64,000 nucleotides of DNA from Pseudomonas cavernicola (GTDB taxonomy: Bacteria; Pseudomonadota; Gammaproteobacteria; Pseudomonadales; Pseudomonadaceae): contig NZ_QYUR01000006.1 of NCBI RefSeq assembly GCF_003596405.1, forward strand, positions 682,001 to 746,000, read 5' to 3'. Each line of letters opens with the position of its first letter. The stretch's first letter is position 1. The translations under genes and the position numbers were made by a program. Below the pieces are notes generated by a model. It was not told the DNA's origin. It did not search any database and worked only from the letters and a program-made list of their open reading frames with translations. Positions 29,679-39,629 of the stretch are shown here, piece by piece.

Positions 29679-31340
29679 TCAGCCCCCCTGCGGCAGGCCC
29701 ACCGCGTTCTGGGTGACCGACTCGCGAGCCGTGCGCCGAGCTTCGGCCAAAATCAGTTCGGCGGCTTTTTCCGCGATCATCAATGTCGGCGAACAAGTAT
29801 TGCCCGAGACAATCGTCGGCATGATCGACGCATCGGCCACGCGCAGGCCCGGGATGCCATGTACACGCAACTGGGCATCGACCACCGCTTGCGGATCGTT
29901 GCCCATCTTGCAGGTGCCGACCGGATGAAAAATCGTCGTGCCGATAGCTCCGGCGGCCCGTTGCAGATCCTCTTCACTCTGATAGGCCAGACCCGGCGCA
30001 TATTCTTCAGGCTGATAACGAGCCAAGGCCGGGGCGGCGACGATTCTCCTCGTCAGGCGGATCGAATCTGCCGCCACTTGCAAATCCTCCGCGTGACTGA
30101 GGTAGTTGGGTTGAATCAGTGGTGGTGCCAGCGGGTCAGCCGAGCGTATTTCCACCCGCCCCCGGCTCTGCGGACGCAGGTTGCAGACAGAAGCGGTAAA
30201 CGCCGGAAAAGTATGCAGCGGCTCGCCGAAGCGCTCCAATGACAGCGGCTGCACGTGGTATTCGAGGTTGGCCGACGGCTGCTGCGGGTCGGAACGGGCA
30301 AAAGCGCCCAACTGGCTCGGCGCCATCGCCAGCGGGCCACTGCGGCGGAGCAGATACTCCAGGCCCATGTGCAGTTTGCCCCACAGGCTGCCAACCCGCT
30401 GGTTCAAGGTCGAAATACCGCTAACCCGGTAGATCAGGCGCAGTTGCAGGTGATCCTGCAGGTTCCCACCAACGCCGGGCAACGCATGCCGCACGCCGAT
30501 GCCCGAGCGCTCGAGTAAAGCCCTGGGGCCGATACCCGAACGCTGCAACAGCGTTGGCGAGCCAATCGCTCCAGCACACAAAATGATCTCGCGGCGCGCC
30601 GCGAATGACTGCTCACGGCCTTGCCAGCGCACCAGCACGGCACTGGCGCGCCCCTGTTCGAGCACTACGCGACTGGCTTCGGCTCCCGTCAGCACGGTCA
30701 GATTGCTGCGCTGGCGAATACCACGCAGAAACGCCTTGGCGGCATTCCAACGCACACCACTGCGCTGGTTGACCTGGAAATAGCCGCAGCCTTCATTGTC
30801 GCCGCCATTGAAGTCGTCGATCGCAGCGATTCCCGTCTCCCCCGCCGCTTGGCGAAAGGCATCGAGAATGCCCCAGGACAACCGCTGCTGCTCGACGCGC
30901 CATTCGCCGCTGGCGCCATGGATAGCGGATTCGCCGGCATAGTGATTCTCGCTGCGCATGAACAACGGCAGCACGTCTTGCCAGGCCCAACCAGGGTTAC
31001 CCTGCGCCGCCCATTGATCGTAGTCCCGCGCCTGACCGCGCATATAGATCATGCCGTTGATCGATGAACTACCACCCAGCACCTTGCCGCGCGGATAACT
31101 CAGCGTCCGGCCGTGCAAACCCGGTTCGGCTTCGGTTTTCAGGCACCAGTCGGTGCGGGGGTTACCGATGCAGAACAAATAGCCGACGGGAATATGAATC
31201 CACGGGTAGTTGTCGCGCCCACCGGCTTCGAGCAGCAGCACCCGGATCGCCGGGTCGGCTGACAGCCTATTCGCCAGCAGGCAGCCGGCCGGGCCGGCAC
31301 CGACCACGATGTAATCGTATGAGCCAGCGGGTTGCTGCAT
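29679..31340 (-). CDS. GMC-family FAD oxidoreductase (choline/alcohol dehydrogenase-like)
   Basis: A 553-residue flavoenzyme that oxidises an alcohol group. The FAD-binding GAGPAGCLLANRLS lies near residue 14, the first GMC signature is GGSSSINGMIYMRG, the second is GAIGSPTLLQRSGIGP, and the active-site end is FHPVGTCKMG...GNTCSPTLMIAEKAAELI with His and Asn catalytic positions. The ATG at 31340 is preferred to a GTG four codons upstream. The substrate is unknown. A possible operator lies about 60 bases upstream. Position between prfB and the DUF533 genes differs from P. aeruginosa as I recall it. Confidence 0.9.
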   Translation of the reverse strand: MQQPAGSYDYIVVGAGPAGCLLANRLSADPAIRVLLLEAGGRDNYPWIHIPVGYLFCIGNPRTDWCLKTEAEPGLHGRTLSYPRGKVLGGSSSINGMIYMRGQARDYDQWAAQGNPGWAWQDVLPLFMRSENHYAGESAIHGASGEWRVEQQRLSWGILDAFRQAAGETGIAAIDDFNGGDNEGCGYFQVNQRSGVRWNAAKAFLRGIRQRSNLTVLTGAEASRVVLEQGRASAVLVRWQGREQSFAARREIILCAGAIGSPTLLQRSGIGPRALLERSGIGVRHALPGVGGNLQDHLQLRLIYRVSGISTLNQRVGSLWGKLHMGLEYLLRRSGPLAMAPSQLGAFARSDPQQPSANLEYHVQPLSLERFGEPLHTFPAFTASVCNLRPQSRGRVEIRSADPLAPPLIQPNYLSHAEDLQVAADSIRLTRRIVAAPALARYQPEEYAPGLAYQSEEDLQRAAGAIGTTIFHPVGTCKMGNDPQAVVDAQLRVHGIPGLRVADASIMPTIVSGNTCSPTLMIAEKAAELILAEARRTARESVTQNAVGLPQGG

Positions 31341-31397
31341 AAGTGGCCGCACCTTTGTTGTCTTTGTTATTGGCAGCCATGTTATGCACTGGTTTTA

Positions 31398-31423
31398 GAC
31401 CTGGAAACAATCGTTTTCAGGTC
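31398..31423. promoter_or_regulatory. Candidate operator upstream of the GMC oxidoreductase gene
   Basis: GACCTGGAAAC, four-base spacer, GTTTTCAGGTC: 11-base arms with one mismatch, about 58 bases upstream of the start codon. The size and spacing suit a dimeric repressor. No regulator gene is adjacent. Confidence 0.4.
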
Positions 31424-31593
31424 GTTGACGACTTGCTCTTAAACAATCTGATCAGCAAAAATTTCTGCCAGCCCAGCCACCGTGAAGCGCAACGTCGGTG
31501 ATGCGCAAAGGCGCGAGCTGACCGACTCAGCGGATGCCGAGCCGGTTACAGCTCCGGACTTAATTGATGGCAGAGCACGTCCCTGGCCTTAGC

Positions 31594-32346
31594 TCAACCT
31601 TGCAGTCCGCTGCCGAGCTGCGCTTCCAGCTCGGCCTTCAGTGCCGGGTCGAGTTTGAGCTGGCGAGCCAGTTCATCCAGATAGTCGCGCTCGCCGCCCT
31701 GCTGACTGCCGACCAGCAGCACGCTGGCCAGGTACATCTCTGCGGCCATTTCCGGCGTCTGCGCCGCCTGTGCGACTTGCGCCGCATCGAGCGGGCGACT
31801 GACTTCCTGATCCAGCCAGTCCTGCAACTCGGGGTCGTCGGTGAGCTTGGCGATTTCCGCGTAGATCAGCTTTTTTTCCTGCTCATCGATGCGGCCGTCG
31901 GCTTTGGAGGCGGCGATCAGCGCACGAAGGATGGCATGGCTGTGCTCCTCGGCTGCAGCGCCGGTCAGTTGATTGACCGTCTCCGGCTGCATCGACGTGC
32001 GTGCCGACGCCTGCTGTTGCTGCCAAGCGCTGAAGGCCTGGAAGGCGAGCATGCCGAGAGTCGCCAGACCGCCGTAGCCCATTCCGCTGCTGCTGCGGGC
32101 CTGACCACTCGGCGCGCCGCCGCCGAGCAGACCACCGAGCAAGCCACCGAGACCGCCCAGACCGCCCTGGGAGCCACCGCCGCTGCTGACACCACCGCCA
32201 GCAGCGCCGCCGCCCAAAAGGTCACCGAGCGCACCGCCCAGTAGGCCGCCCAGCCCCCCTTGCGTAGCGCTGGCGCGGGAAGCCGCGCCGCCTTGCTGAG
32301 CGAGCCCGGAGCTCAGCAATTGTTCGAGCAAATCGCTGGTATTCAT
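31594..32346 (-). CDS. DUF533 family protein (TerB-like fold), copy 1
   Basis: A 250-residue protein: an N-terminal helix (MNTSDLLEQLLSSGLAQQGG), a long Gly/Ala/Ser-rich low-complexity segment to about residue 95, a short hydrophobic stretch (YGGLATLGMLAFQAFSAW), and a C-terminal acidic TerB-like helical domain with LRALIAASKADGRIDEQEK and MAAEMYLAS. The start at 32346 matches the paralogue's start. It lies 140 bases downstream of that paralogue on the same strand. DUF533 proteins are often membrane-associated; the function is unknown. Confidence 0.88.
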   Translation of the reverse strand: MNTSDLLEQLLSSGLAQQGGAASRASATQGGLGGLLGGALGDLLGGGAAGGGVSSGGGSQGGLGGLGGLLGGLLGGGAPSGQARSSSGMGYGGLATLGMLAFQAFSAWQQQQASARTSMQPETVNQLTGAAAEEHSHAILRALIAASKADGRIDEQEKKLIYAEIAKLTDDPELQDWLDQEVSRPLDAAQVAQAAQTPEMAAEMYLASVLLVGSQQGGERDYLDELARQLKLDPALKAELEAQLGSGLQG

Positions 32347-32486
32347 CGCGCCTCCCTCCCGTCGATATGGCGGGCTTAGGCTATACACGATAGTCCGCCG
32401 AGAGTGATTCGCTACGGTCGCTGCCGGACGGTCGCGCCGCCCGCGACAGGGTTCCAGAACGCCTGCAGGGAGCTTCCTACGACCGA

Positions 32487-33221
32487 CTAAACGGGCGACT
32501 GCAGCGCCTGCCGCGCCTGGTTTTCCAGCTCAGTTTTAAGGCCGGGTTCCAGCTTCAACTGGCGCGCCAATTCATCGAGGTAGGCGCGCTCCATAAAGTG
32601 CTCCTCATCCACCATCAAGAGGCTAGCCAGGTACATTTCCGCGGCCATCTCCGGAGTCTGCGCGGCGCGCGCCACGTCGACCGGATCGAGCGGTTTGTTT
32701 AGCTCGGTCTCCAGCCAGCGTTGCAACTCTTGGTCATGGGTCAGCTTGCTCAGCTCACCCTCGATCAGTTGCCGCTCGCGGGCATCGACATGGCCATCGG
32801 CCTTGGCCGCCGCCACCAAGGCCTTGAGAATCGCCTGGCTATGCTGCTCAACCTGCGGCGCCGGCAGGCGATCCAGGGTCTGCGGTTCGCCTTGCGGCGC
32901 ATTTGCTTGCTGCGCTTGCCAGTTGCCGTAGGCCTTGTAGGCGATGACACCGAGCGCGGCCAAGCCGCCGTAAGTCAGCGCCTTACCGCCCAGCTTGCGC
33001 GCACTCTTGTTGCCCAACAGCAAACCCATGGCGCCCGCGGCCAAGGCGCCACCGCCGGCACCGCTAAGCAGGCTGCCCAAACCGCCAGCCGCGCCGCCCG
33101 AGAGCAAATCACCCAAGCCACCCGCACCCCCGGCCGCGCCGCCCTGGCGAGCACCCGCCTTGTTCTGCAAAAGGTCTTGACCGGATTTGAGCAGTTGATC
33201 GAGTAAACCACGCGTATTCAT
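32487..33221 (-). CDS. DUF533 family protein (TerB-like fold), copy 2
   Basis: A 244-residue paralogue of the preceding gene with the same layout: MNTRGLLDQLLKSGQD, a Gly/Ala-rich linker, a hydrophobic segment near YGGLAALGVIAYKAYGNW, and the TerB-like tail with LVAAAKADGHVDARE, MAAEMYLAS and AYLDELARQLKLEPG. The two share the C-terminal blocks almost word for word, so they arose by tandem duplication. It lies directly upstream of copy 1 and downstream of the wsp operon. Role unknown. Confidence 0.88.
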   Translation of the reverse strand: MNTRGLLDQLLKSGQDLLQNKAGARQGGAAGGAGGLGDLLSGGAAGGLGSLLSGAGGGALAAGAMGLLLGNKSARKLGGKALTYGGLAALGVIAYKAYGNWQAQQANAPQGEPQTLDRLPAPQVEQHSQAILKALVAAAKADGHVDARERQLIEGELSKLTHDQELQRWLETELNKPLDPVDVARAAQTPEMAAEMYLASLLMVDEEHFMERAYLDELARQLKLEPGLKTELENQARQALQSPV

Positions 33222-33340
33222 AGAGCCCTCCAGTGTTTGCATCAGTCCAATGAAACGAGTCGCAGACTAGAACGAAGTGCCCTTGAGTGGCATTTGGGAA
33301 TGCTTCCAGATGTTGCACCCGCGAGCCCCACCCGGTCTGC

Positions 33341-34348
33341 TTAGATTGAGCCGACCTGATTACGACCGTTGCGCTTGGCCAGGTACAGCCCCTGATCCGC
33401 CGCCTGGATCAGCAGCCGAAAGGACTCACCCTGCTTAGGCGTCAGGGTCGCAACCCCGACGCTCGCAGTCAGACACGAGTCGGGGACCGGTGAGGCATGG
33501 GGGATCTGCAGGGCCTCCACGGCGAGACGGATTTTTTCCGCCACCAACCGCGCACCGCCAGGCGAAGTGCTAGGTAGCACCATGGCGAACTCCTCGCCAC
33601 CGTAACGCGCCGGCAGATCGGCGGGGCGGATACCTCCTGCGCGAATGGCAATAGCCACTTTACGCAACGCCTCATCACCGGCCAGGTGACCGAAGCCGTC
33701 GTTGAAGTCCTTGAAGTAATCGACATCGATCATCAGCAAGGACAGCTGACACTGTTCGCGTAGCGCACGACGCCACTCCATCTCCAGGTACTCGTCGAAG
33801 TGTCGACGGTTCGACAGCCCGGTCAGGCCATCCGAGTTCATCAGGCGCTGCAGCACCAGGTTGGTATCCAGCAACTGCTGCTGACTCTCACGCAGTGCCC
33901 GATAGGCCTCATCGCGCTGCAGCAGCATCAGGTAGGAACGCGAGTGGTAGCGGATACGCGCGACCAACTCGATGGCGTCCGGCAGTTTGACCAAGTAGTC
34001 ATTGGCACCCGCGCCGAACGCGGCGCTCTTCACTTGAGACTCTTCTTTGGTCGACAGAACAATGATCGGGATATCGCGTGTCGCTGGATGCTTACGGTAT
34101 TCACGCACCAACGACAAGCCATCCAGACCCGGCATCACCAGGTCCTGCAGGATCACCGTGGGTCTGATCTGCACTGCCACGGCAATGGCCTGGTGCGGGT
34201 CGGAACAGAAGTGAAAGTCGATATTCGTTTCACTCGCTAGCTCGCGCCGGACCGCCTCGCCAATCATGGCCTGATCATCCACCAGGAGCACCATCACGGC
34301 ATGTTCATCTGTTGTCATCACTGACCTATGGTTTTGAAGGTAATTCAT
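33341..34348 (-). CDS. wspR: Diguanylate cyclase response regulator WspR
   Basis: Output of the Wsp surface-sensing pathway: when phosphorylated it makes cyclic di-GMP from two GTP. It has 335 residues. A receiver domain covers about 18-135 with phospho-acceptor Asp69 ([10 protein letters not shown]). A linker helix is followed by a GGDEF domain whose active site reads GGEEF (250-254). The inhibitory I-site RxxD is present as R241-P-A-D244. All catalytic parts are intact. Last gene of the wsp operon, 56 bases after wspF. The ATG at 34348 has AAGGA upstream; ATG at 34318 is an alternative. Confidence 0.95.
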   Translation of the reverse strand: MNYLQNHRSVMTTDEHAVMVLLVDDQAMIGEAVRRELASETNIDFHFCSDPHQAIAVAVQIRPTVILQDLVMPGLDGLSLVREYRKHPATRDIPIIVLSTKEESQVKSAAFGAGANDYLVKLPDAIELVARIRYHSRSYLMLLQRDEAYRALRESQQQLLDTNLVLQRLMNSDGLTGLSNRRHFDEYLEMEWRRALREQCQLSLLMIDVDYFKDFNDGFGHLAGDEALRKVAIAIRAGGIRPADLPARYGGEEFAMVLPSTSPGGARLVAEKIRLAVEALQIPHASPVPDSCLTASVGVATLTPKQGESFRLLIQAADQGLYLAKRNGRNQVGSI

Positions 34349-34404
34349 CTGTTTCCTTGGTATCCGCAGGCAGTCGCCCGGATGTCCCGGTGTTATTCGA
34401 TCAC

Positions 34405-35412
34405 TCAGGCAAAAAAGCGTGCGAGCCTCGGCGCAATCTCGCCGAGGGGGCGGATCTCGGCGGCAGCATCGATATCCGCCGCGGCTTTGGGCATGCCATA
34501 GACGGCACAGCTCTGCTGATCCTGGGCGATGGTGAGAAAGCCACGTTCGCGCATCAGTTTGAGCCCTTGCGCACCATCGCGACCCATACCGGTCAGTAGC
34601 ACGCCAACTGCCTCTCCGGTCCAGAAGGCCGCCACGCTCTCGAAGAACACATCGATGGACGGGCGGTAGGCATAGTGGCTCGGCTCCGCTGTGTAGGCCA
34701 AGTTGCCGTTTTTCAGCAGCCGGATGTGGTTGTTGGTTCCCGCAAGCGACACCACACCCGCTTGCGGCGGTTCACCGTCGTGGGCCAGGCGCACCGGCAA
34801 GCCTGACTCACTGCTCAGCCATTCGGCCATGCCTGCGGCAAAGACCTCATCGACGTGCTGCACCAGCACAATGGCCGCAGAAAAGCCTGCCGGTATGCCC
34901 TTGAGCAACTGCTCCAGAGCCGCCGGACCACCCGCGGAGGCTCCGATCGCCACCAGCCGGTGCTTAGGCTCGGCCTGTAGCACCGGTGCGGGAGCCGCGC
35001 GCGCGCGGTTTTCGCGCGGGCCGATCAGCCAGCCGATGTTATAAATCTTGCGCAGTAGCGGCGCGGCGGCTTCCTGGGCATTACCAGAGCCAAGTGCCGG
35101 GGTAGCGACCACATCCAGCGCCCCATGGCCCATGGCCTCGAACACCCGATGCAAGTTCCGGTTGATGTCGACGGTCACCAGCAGGATCGCGCAGGGGGAT
35201 TGCGCCATGATCCGCCGGGTCGCCTCGACACCATCCATGACCGGCATGATCAGGTCCATCAGCACCACATCGGGTGTCCGCACGGCGCACAGCTCGACCG
35301 CTTCGGCACCATTGCTCGCGACCCAAGCGATCTGATGCGCCGGCTCGAAGGCCAGCGCCCGACGCAGAGCCTCGACCGCCATAGGCAGGTCATTAACGAT
35401 GCCGATTCTCAT
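34405..35412 (-). CDS. wspF: CheB-like methylesterase WspF
   Basis: A 335-residue receptor methylesterase that dampens Wsp signalling; its loss is known to cause wrinkly colonies. The receiver domain has Asp53 (VVLMDLIMP). The C-terminal esterase has its triad: Ser in [11 protein letters not shown], His in [14 protein letters not shown] and Asp in [10 protein letters not shown]. Start overlaps the wspE stop by four bases. No inactivating change seen, so the pathway should be under normal negative control. Confidence 0.94.
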   Translation of the reverse strand: MRIGIVNDLPMAVEALRRALAFEPAHQIAWVASNGAEAVELCAVRTPDVVLMDLIMPVMDGVEATRRIMAQSPCAILLVTVDINRNLHRVFEAMGHGALDVVATPALGSGNAQEAAAPLLRKIYNIGWLIGPRENRARAAPAPVLQAEPKHRLVAIGASAGGPAALEQLLKGIPAGFSAAIVLVQHVDEVFAAGMAEWLSSESGLPVRLAHDGEPPQAGVVSLAGTNNHIRLLKNGNLAYTAEPSHYAYRPSIDVFFESVAAFWTGEAVGVLLTGMGRDGAQGLKLMRERGFLTIAQDQQSCAVYGMPKAAADIDAAAEIRPLGEIAPRLARFFA

Positions 35413-37676
35413 AGGGCCTCTCCAATTAGCACCACCACCGCATCGAGCAAGGCTTCGTCGTGGAAGCTGGCCTTGGCCAAGTAGTAGTCGGCGCCGGCAT
35501 CCAGTCCCCGGCGGCGATCCTCTTCACGATCCTTGTAGGACACCACCATCACCGGCAGGGATTGTAGATGGTTGTCGCGACGGACCAGGGTGACCAGTTC
35601 GATACCGTCCATGCGCGGCATGTCGATGTCAGTGATCAGCAGATCGAAGTGCTCCGAACGCAAGGCATTCCAGCCATCCATGCCATCCACCGCAACCGTC
35701 ACGTCATAACCACGACCGAGCAACAGCTTGCGCTCCAGCTCACGCACCGTCAGCGAGTCATCGACCACCAGGATGCGCTTGCGCGCGACCACGCTGGCCT
35801 GCCGACCGCTGCGATCGATTCGTTCGAGCCGGCCGGTGCTGAGCAGCTTCTCGACCGAGCGCAGCATGTCTTCGACATCCAGAATCAGCACCGGTGAGCC
35901 ATCGGCGAGTACCGCGCCAGCGGAGATGTCCTGCACTTTGCCCAAGCGCGGATCGAGCGGCAGAACCACCAGCGTGCGCTCGCCGATGATGCGCTCGACG
36001 GCCAGCCCATAAACCGCCTCACGCTCGCGAATGACCACCACCGGGAGCGATGCTGGCGCCAGTTTGCCGTCCGGGCGCTGCAGCAGCTGACTGGCCGATA
36101 CCAGACCGACATGCCGCCCTTCGTGCCAGAAATGCTGGCGCCCTTCCAACTGCACGATGTCCTGCGCGTCCAGCTCGCGCATCCGTTCGATATGCGCCAT
36201 CGGAAAGGCATAGGCCTCGCCGCCGATCTCGACCACCAGGCTACGCACCACCGAGAGCGTCAGCGGCACCTCCAGGTGGAAATGGCTGCCCTGCCCCCGT
36301 ATCTGCCGGACCTGTATCCCGCCATGCAACTGGCGAACCATATGCTGTACCGCATCGAGGCCAACCCCCCGCCCGGAGACCTCAGTCACTCGCGCGCGCA
36401 TGCTGAAGCCCGGCAGAAACAGGAAGCTCAGCAGCTCTGCCTCGCTCAACTGCGCGGTGGTTTCCGCAGGCGCGAGCTGGCGTTGAATGATCGCTTCGCG
36501 CAGGCGTTGCAGATCGACACCGGCGCCATCATCGGACAGTTCGAGCACCAGCATGCCCGCTTGATGGCGGGCCTTGAGGCTAATCACGCCCTCGACAGGC
36601 TTGCCCGCCAGCAGGCGCACCTCGGGCAGTTCCACCCCATGATCGACAGCGTTGCGCAGCAGGTGAACCAACGGCGCTTCAAGCTTCTCCAGGATCTCGC
36701 GGTCGACCTGGGTCGTCTCCCCTTCTATCTCCAGACGCACCTGTTTGCCCAGCGAACGCCCGAGGTCACGGACCATCCGTGCCTGACCGACCAGCACATC
36801 GGTAAAGGGGCGCATGCGGCAAGCCAATGCAGTGTCGTAGAGCCGCTGGGCGCGCTGAGCGGCGTGCCAGCCGAACTCGTCCAGTTCGGCAGTCTGCTCG
36901 CTGAGCATCTGCTGTGACTCGCCGAGCAGCCGTCGCGCATCCGCCAGCAACGCTTGCGTCTGCAACTCGAAGCCAGCATCTTTCAGCGCTTGCTGGACCG
37001 TGTCGAGCGCCCTGTCGACGCCGCTCTGCCTACGCTTGATCCGCTGCAGCGAGCCGAGGAACGGCTTGAGCCGCTGCGTGCCGACCAACGACTTGCTGGA
37101 CAGATCGAGCAGGCTGTTGAGTCGCTCAGCCGTGACCCGCAGCACCCGCTCAGCGCTCTCCGCCGGGCGGTTCTCGCTGCGCGACAGCTCCGGCAGAAGC
37201 ATGTCCAGCTCTGGCGCAGCCGGCAGCACGGGGGCGGCGGGCCCAGGCTCAGCGGCTGGCAGCACAACCCGAGCGGCTGACGCAGCGGGCGGCAGCATCG
37301 CCTCCAAGCGCACCATAAAAGCCTCGATGTCCGCCGGTCCAACCTCGCCAGCCGGCGAACTGGCGATGCGCAGCAGCAAGTCACTGCCAGACAACAAGCC
37401 ATCGATATGTTCGGGCAGCAGATACAGGCGCCCCTCCTGGGCTGCGACCAGGCAATCCTCCATGACATGCGCCACGCGCACTCCGGAGTCGATACCGACA
37501 ATCCGCGCGGCGCCTTTCAGCGAGTGGGCCGCACGCATGCAGGCTTCCAGTTGCTCGGCCTGCGCAGGGTTGCGCTCCAGGGCCAGAAGACCGTCGCTAA
37601 GCACCTGGGTTTGCGCCTCAGCCTCCAGACGGAATAGCTCCTGCAGCGAGGCATCGCGCATTTGATCCGGGGTCAT
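35409..37676 (-). CDS. wspE: Hybrid histidine kinase WspE (CheA-REC)
   Basis: A 755-residue kinase that phosphorylates WspR and WspF. Domains in order: an HPt domain with His51 (RAAHSLKGAARIVG), a linker and dimerisation region, an ATPase domain with HLLRNAVDHGVELPE and DDGAGVDL, a CheW-like regulatory domain, and a C-terminal receiver domain from about residue 634 with acceptor aspartate in LLITDIDMPRMDG. The order matches WspE. It overlaps wspD and wspF by four bases each, showing tight coupling. Confidence 0.94.
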   Translation of the reverse strand: MTPDQMRDASLQELFRLEAEAQTQVLSDGLLALERNPAQAEQLEACMRAAHSLKGAARIVGIDSGVRVAHVMEDCLVAAQEGRLYLLPEHIDGLLSGSDLLLRIASSPAGEVGPADIEAFMVRLEAMLPPAASAARVVLPAAEPGPAAPVLPAAPELDMLLPELSRSENRPAESAERVLRVTAERLNSLLDLSSKSLVGTQRLKPFLGSLQRIKRRQSGVDRALDTVQQALKDAGFELQTQALLADARRLLGESQQMLSEQTAELDEFGWHAAQRAQRLYDTALACRMRPFTDVLVGQARMVRDLGRSLGKQVRLEIEGETTQVDREILEKLEAPLVHLLRNAVDHGVELPEVRLLAGKPVEGVISLKARHQAGMLVLELSDDGAGVDLQRLREAIIQRQLAPAETTAQLSEAELLSFLFLPGFSMRARVTEVSGRGVGLDAVQHMVRQLHGGIQVRQIRGQGSHFHLEVPLTLSVVRSLVVEIGGEAYAFPMAHIERMRELDAQDIVQLEGRQHFWHEGRHVGLVSASQLLQRPDGKLAPASLPVVVIREREAVYGLAVERIIGERTLVVLPLDPRLGKVQDISAGAVLADGSPVLILDVEDMLRSVEKLLSTGRLERIDRSGRQASVVARKRILVVDDSLTVRELERKLLLGRGYDVTVAVDGMDGWNALRSEHFDLLITDIDMPRMDGIELVTLVRRDNHLQSLPVMVVSYKDREEDRRRGLDAGADYYLAKASFHDEALLDAVVVLIGEAL

Positions 37677-38359
37677 GTAAGGCTCCGCGTCACCGCCAGC
37701 AGGAGTTGTTCGTCATCCAGCAAGCGGATACTGCGACCACGCCACTGGATGACGCCACGGGTATATTTTGCCGCCGCCAAGGTGCTGGTTTTCGTCGCTG
37801 CGGCCAAGCTCCTCTGCTCCAGCGCATGAATCCCGTCCACCTCATCGACCGGGGCCACTACATGTCCGCCCTGCCCACCGATGATCAGCATTCGCGGCAT
37901 CTTCCGCCCCTGCGCCGCAACAGCTGGGGTGCTGTCCAGCCCGAGCAGTTCGACCAGCGACAGGCACGCCACCAACGCGCCGCGCACATTGACGACCCCC
38001 AGCAAGGCACGTGAGCGCTGGTGCGGCAACGAGTGGATCGCCGCCAGTGGCGAGACCTCTACCAGGCTACGGGTCGCCAGGCCCAGCCACTCCTCACCGA
38101 GGCGGAAAATCAGCATCGAGCAGGTAGCGGTGACGGGCTCCGGCAGGCTTTGCTCGGCTACTCGGCTGTCATCCTGATGCAGCGCGTAACGATCGAGCAG
38201 TCGGGTCGCCGCAGCGGAATACACCGCACAGTTGCGGCAATGAATGTGCTCGACCAGCTGCGGGCAGGATTTGTCGCCGCGAATGCCGATGCGGTTCCAG
38301 CAGTCGTCGACTTGCTGCGCACCCTCTTCCGTCATCAGCGACGGGGCGTAATCAAGCAT
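37673..38359 (-). CDS. wspD: CheW-like coupling protein WspD
   Basis: A 228-residue adaptor linking WspA receptors to WspE. The CheW fold is visible from about residue 78 (CSMLIFRLGEEWLGLATRSLVEV) to GVIQWRGRSIRLLDDEQLL. The N-terminal 75 residues carry several cysteines (CPQLVEHIHCRNCAVY), a feature worth noting as a possible metal site. It overlaps wspC by eight bases and wspE by four. Confidence 0.92.
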   Translation of the reverse strand: MLDYAPSLMTEEGAQQVDDCWNRIGIRGDKSCPQLVEHIHCRNCAVYSAAATRLLDRYALHQDDSRVAEQSLPEPVTATCSMLIFRLGEEWLGLATRSLVEVSPLAAIHSLPHQRSRALLGVVNVRGALVACLSLVELLGLDSTPAVAAQGRKMPRMLIIGGQGGHVVAPVDEVDGIHALEQRSLAAATKTSTLAAAKYTRGVIQWRGRSIRLLDDEQLLLAVTRSLT

Positions 38360-39629
38360 CTTTGCTCACTCCACGCGCGGCCCTGTCCTGCAGCCGCCGC
38401 GCACCCGCCGCATCGCCCTGAGCGGCAAGCAGCGCAGCCAGATGGGCCAAGGCTTCCTGATGTTGCGGCTGCAAATACAGCGCCTTGCGGTAAAAGCCCA
38501 GGGCGTCGAGCGGCTGGCCTTCGGCATCGCTGAGTAGACCCAACCAGTAAAAGGCATCGGCGGCCGGCCCCTGCTGCGCGAGATAGTCCACGCAGCGCTG
38601 CCGTGCTTCATCGACCCGCCCCGCATTGGCCAGGCCGGCGATCGCCTGCAGCTGCTCGACAGCCTGATCCGCCACAGCGTCGGCCGGGCGTTGGCTGTCG
38701 AGCAAAGGCTGGCGGCGCGCAGGGGCTGGCCGCGCCAAGGCTTCGCTCCGTCGCCGCAGCGGCTCAGGCGCCGGCCGAACGGGCGGACGCGGCGACAGTG
38801 GGCTCTGGCTCGGCGCCGCCGTGCCCGGCGTTACGCGCGAGTGCCTGAAGGCGAACGACAGTGGCACACCGAGCGACTGCATGCCCAGCCGCGAAAGCAG
38901 GCTGGCCTCCGCCGGGCCGATAAACACTACGCCATCGCTACGAGTCAGACGCTTGAGCACTTCCAGCGCCGCCTCCTGGGTCGCCAGATCGAAATAGATC
39001 AGCAGGTTCCGGCAGAACACAAAGTCATAGGCCGGCTCGCCGGCGAGTAAGCCAGGATCGAGCAAATTGCCGCACTGGAAGCGCACCTGGCGGCCGACCT
39101 GTTCCGCGAGAGCATAACCGTCCGCGACCGCCGAGAAATGCCGAGCACGAAACTCGAGCGCGGCGCCGCGAAAGGAGTTCTTGCCGTAGATGGCGCGTTT
39201 GGCCCGCTCGATCGAGATCGGGCTGACATCCAGCGCATCGATCTGAAACAGCTGCGCCGGGATGGCCGCATCCAGCAGCCCCATGGCAATCGAATAAGGC
39301 TCCTCGCCGGTTGAGCACGGCAGACTGAGAATTCGCAGCGGGCGGGCGCCGTTGAGGTCCGCGAGGCGCTGAAATGCCAGCTTTCCAAGGGTCGCAAAAG
39401 ACTCCGGATAGCGGAAAAACCAGGTCTCGGGAACTATCACCAGCTCGATCAGCGCCTGCAGCTCCTCGGCCGAGCCGTGCAGCCGCGTCCAGTACTCGTC
39501 GGCGTTGCGCGCAGCCAGCATGGCGCTGCGCTGACTGACGGCCCGGGCGATGGCCGCAGGGCCGACGCAGCCGGCATCGAGCCCGATCTGTTCTTTAAGG
39601 ACACGTTCGAAGCGCTCGTCACCGCTCAT
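38352..39629 (-). CDS. wspC: CheR-like methyltransferase with TPR tail WspC
   Basis: Methylates WspA glutamates using S-adenosylmethionine. The 425-residue protein has the N-terminal helical CheR part (VPETWFFRYPESF), the SAM motif LSLPCSTGEEPYSIAM, DVSPISIERAKRAIYG and CRNLLIYF. A Pro/Ala/Arg-rich linker (about 265-325) leads to a TPR-like tail (AFYWLGLLSDAEGQPLDALGFYRKAL). CheR plus TPR is the known WspC layout. Confidence 0.94.
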   Translation of the reverse strand: MSGDERFERVLKEQIGLDAGCVGPAAIARAVSQRSAMLAARNADEYWTRLHGSAEELQALIELVIVPETWFFRYPESFATLGKLAFQRLADLNGARPLRILSLPCSTGEEPYSIAMGLLDAAIPAQLFQIDALDVSPISIERAKRAIYGKNSFRGAALEFRARHFSAVADGYALAEQVGRQVRFQCGNLLDPGLLAGEPAYDFVFCRNLLIYFDLATQEAALEVLKRLTRSDGVVFIGPAEASLLSRLGMQSLGVPLSFAFRHSRVTPGTAAPSQSPLSPRPPVRPAPEPLRRRSEALARPAPARRQPLLDSQRPADAVADQAVEQLQAIAGLANAGRVDEARQRCVDYLAQQGPAADAFYWLGLLSDAEGQPLDALGFYRKALYLQPQHQEALAHLAALLAAQGDAAGARRLQDRAARGVSKDA

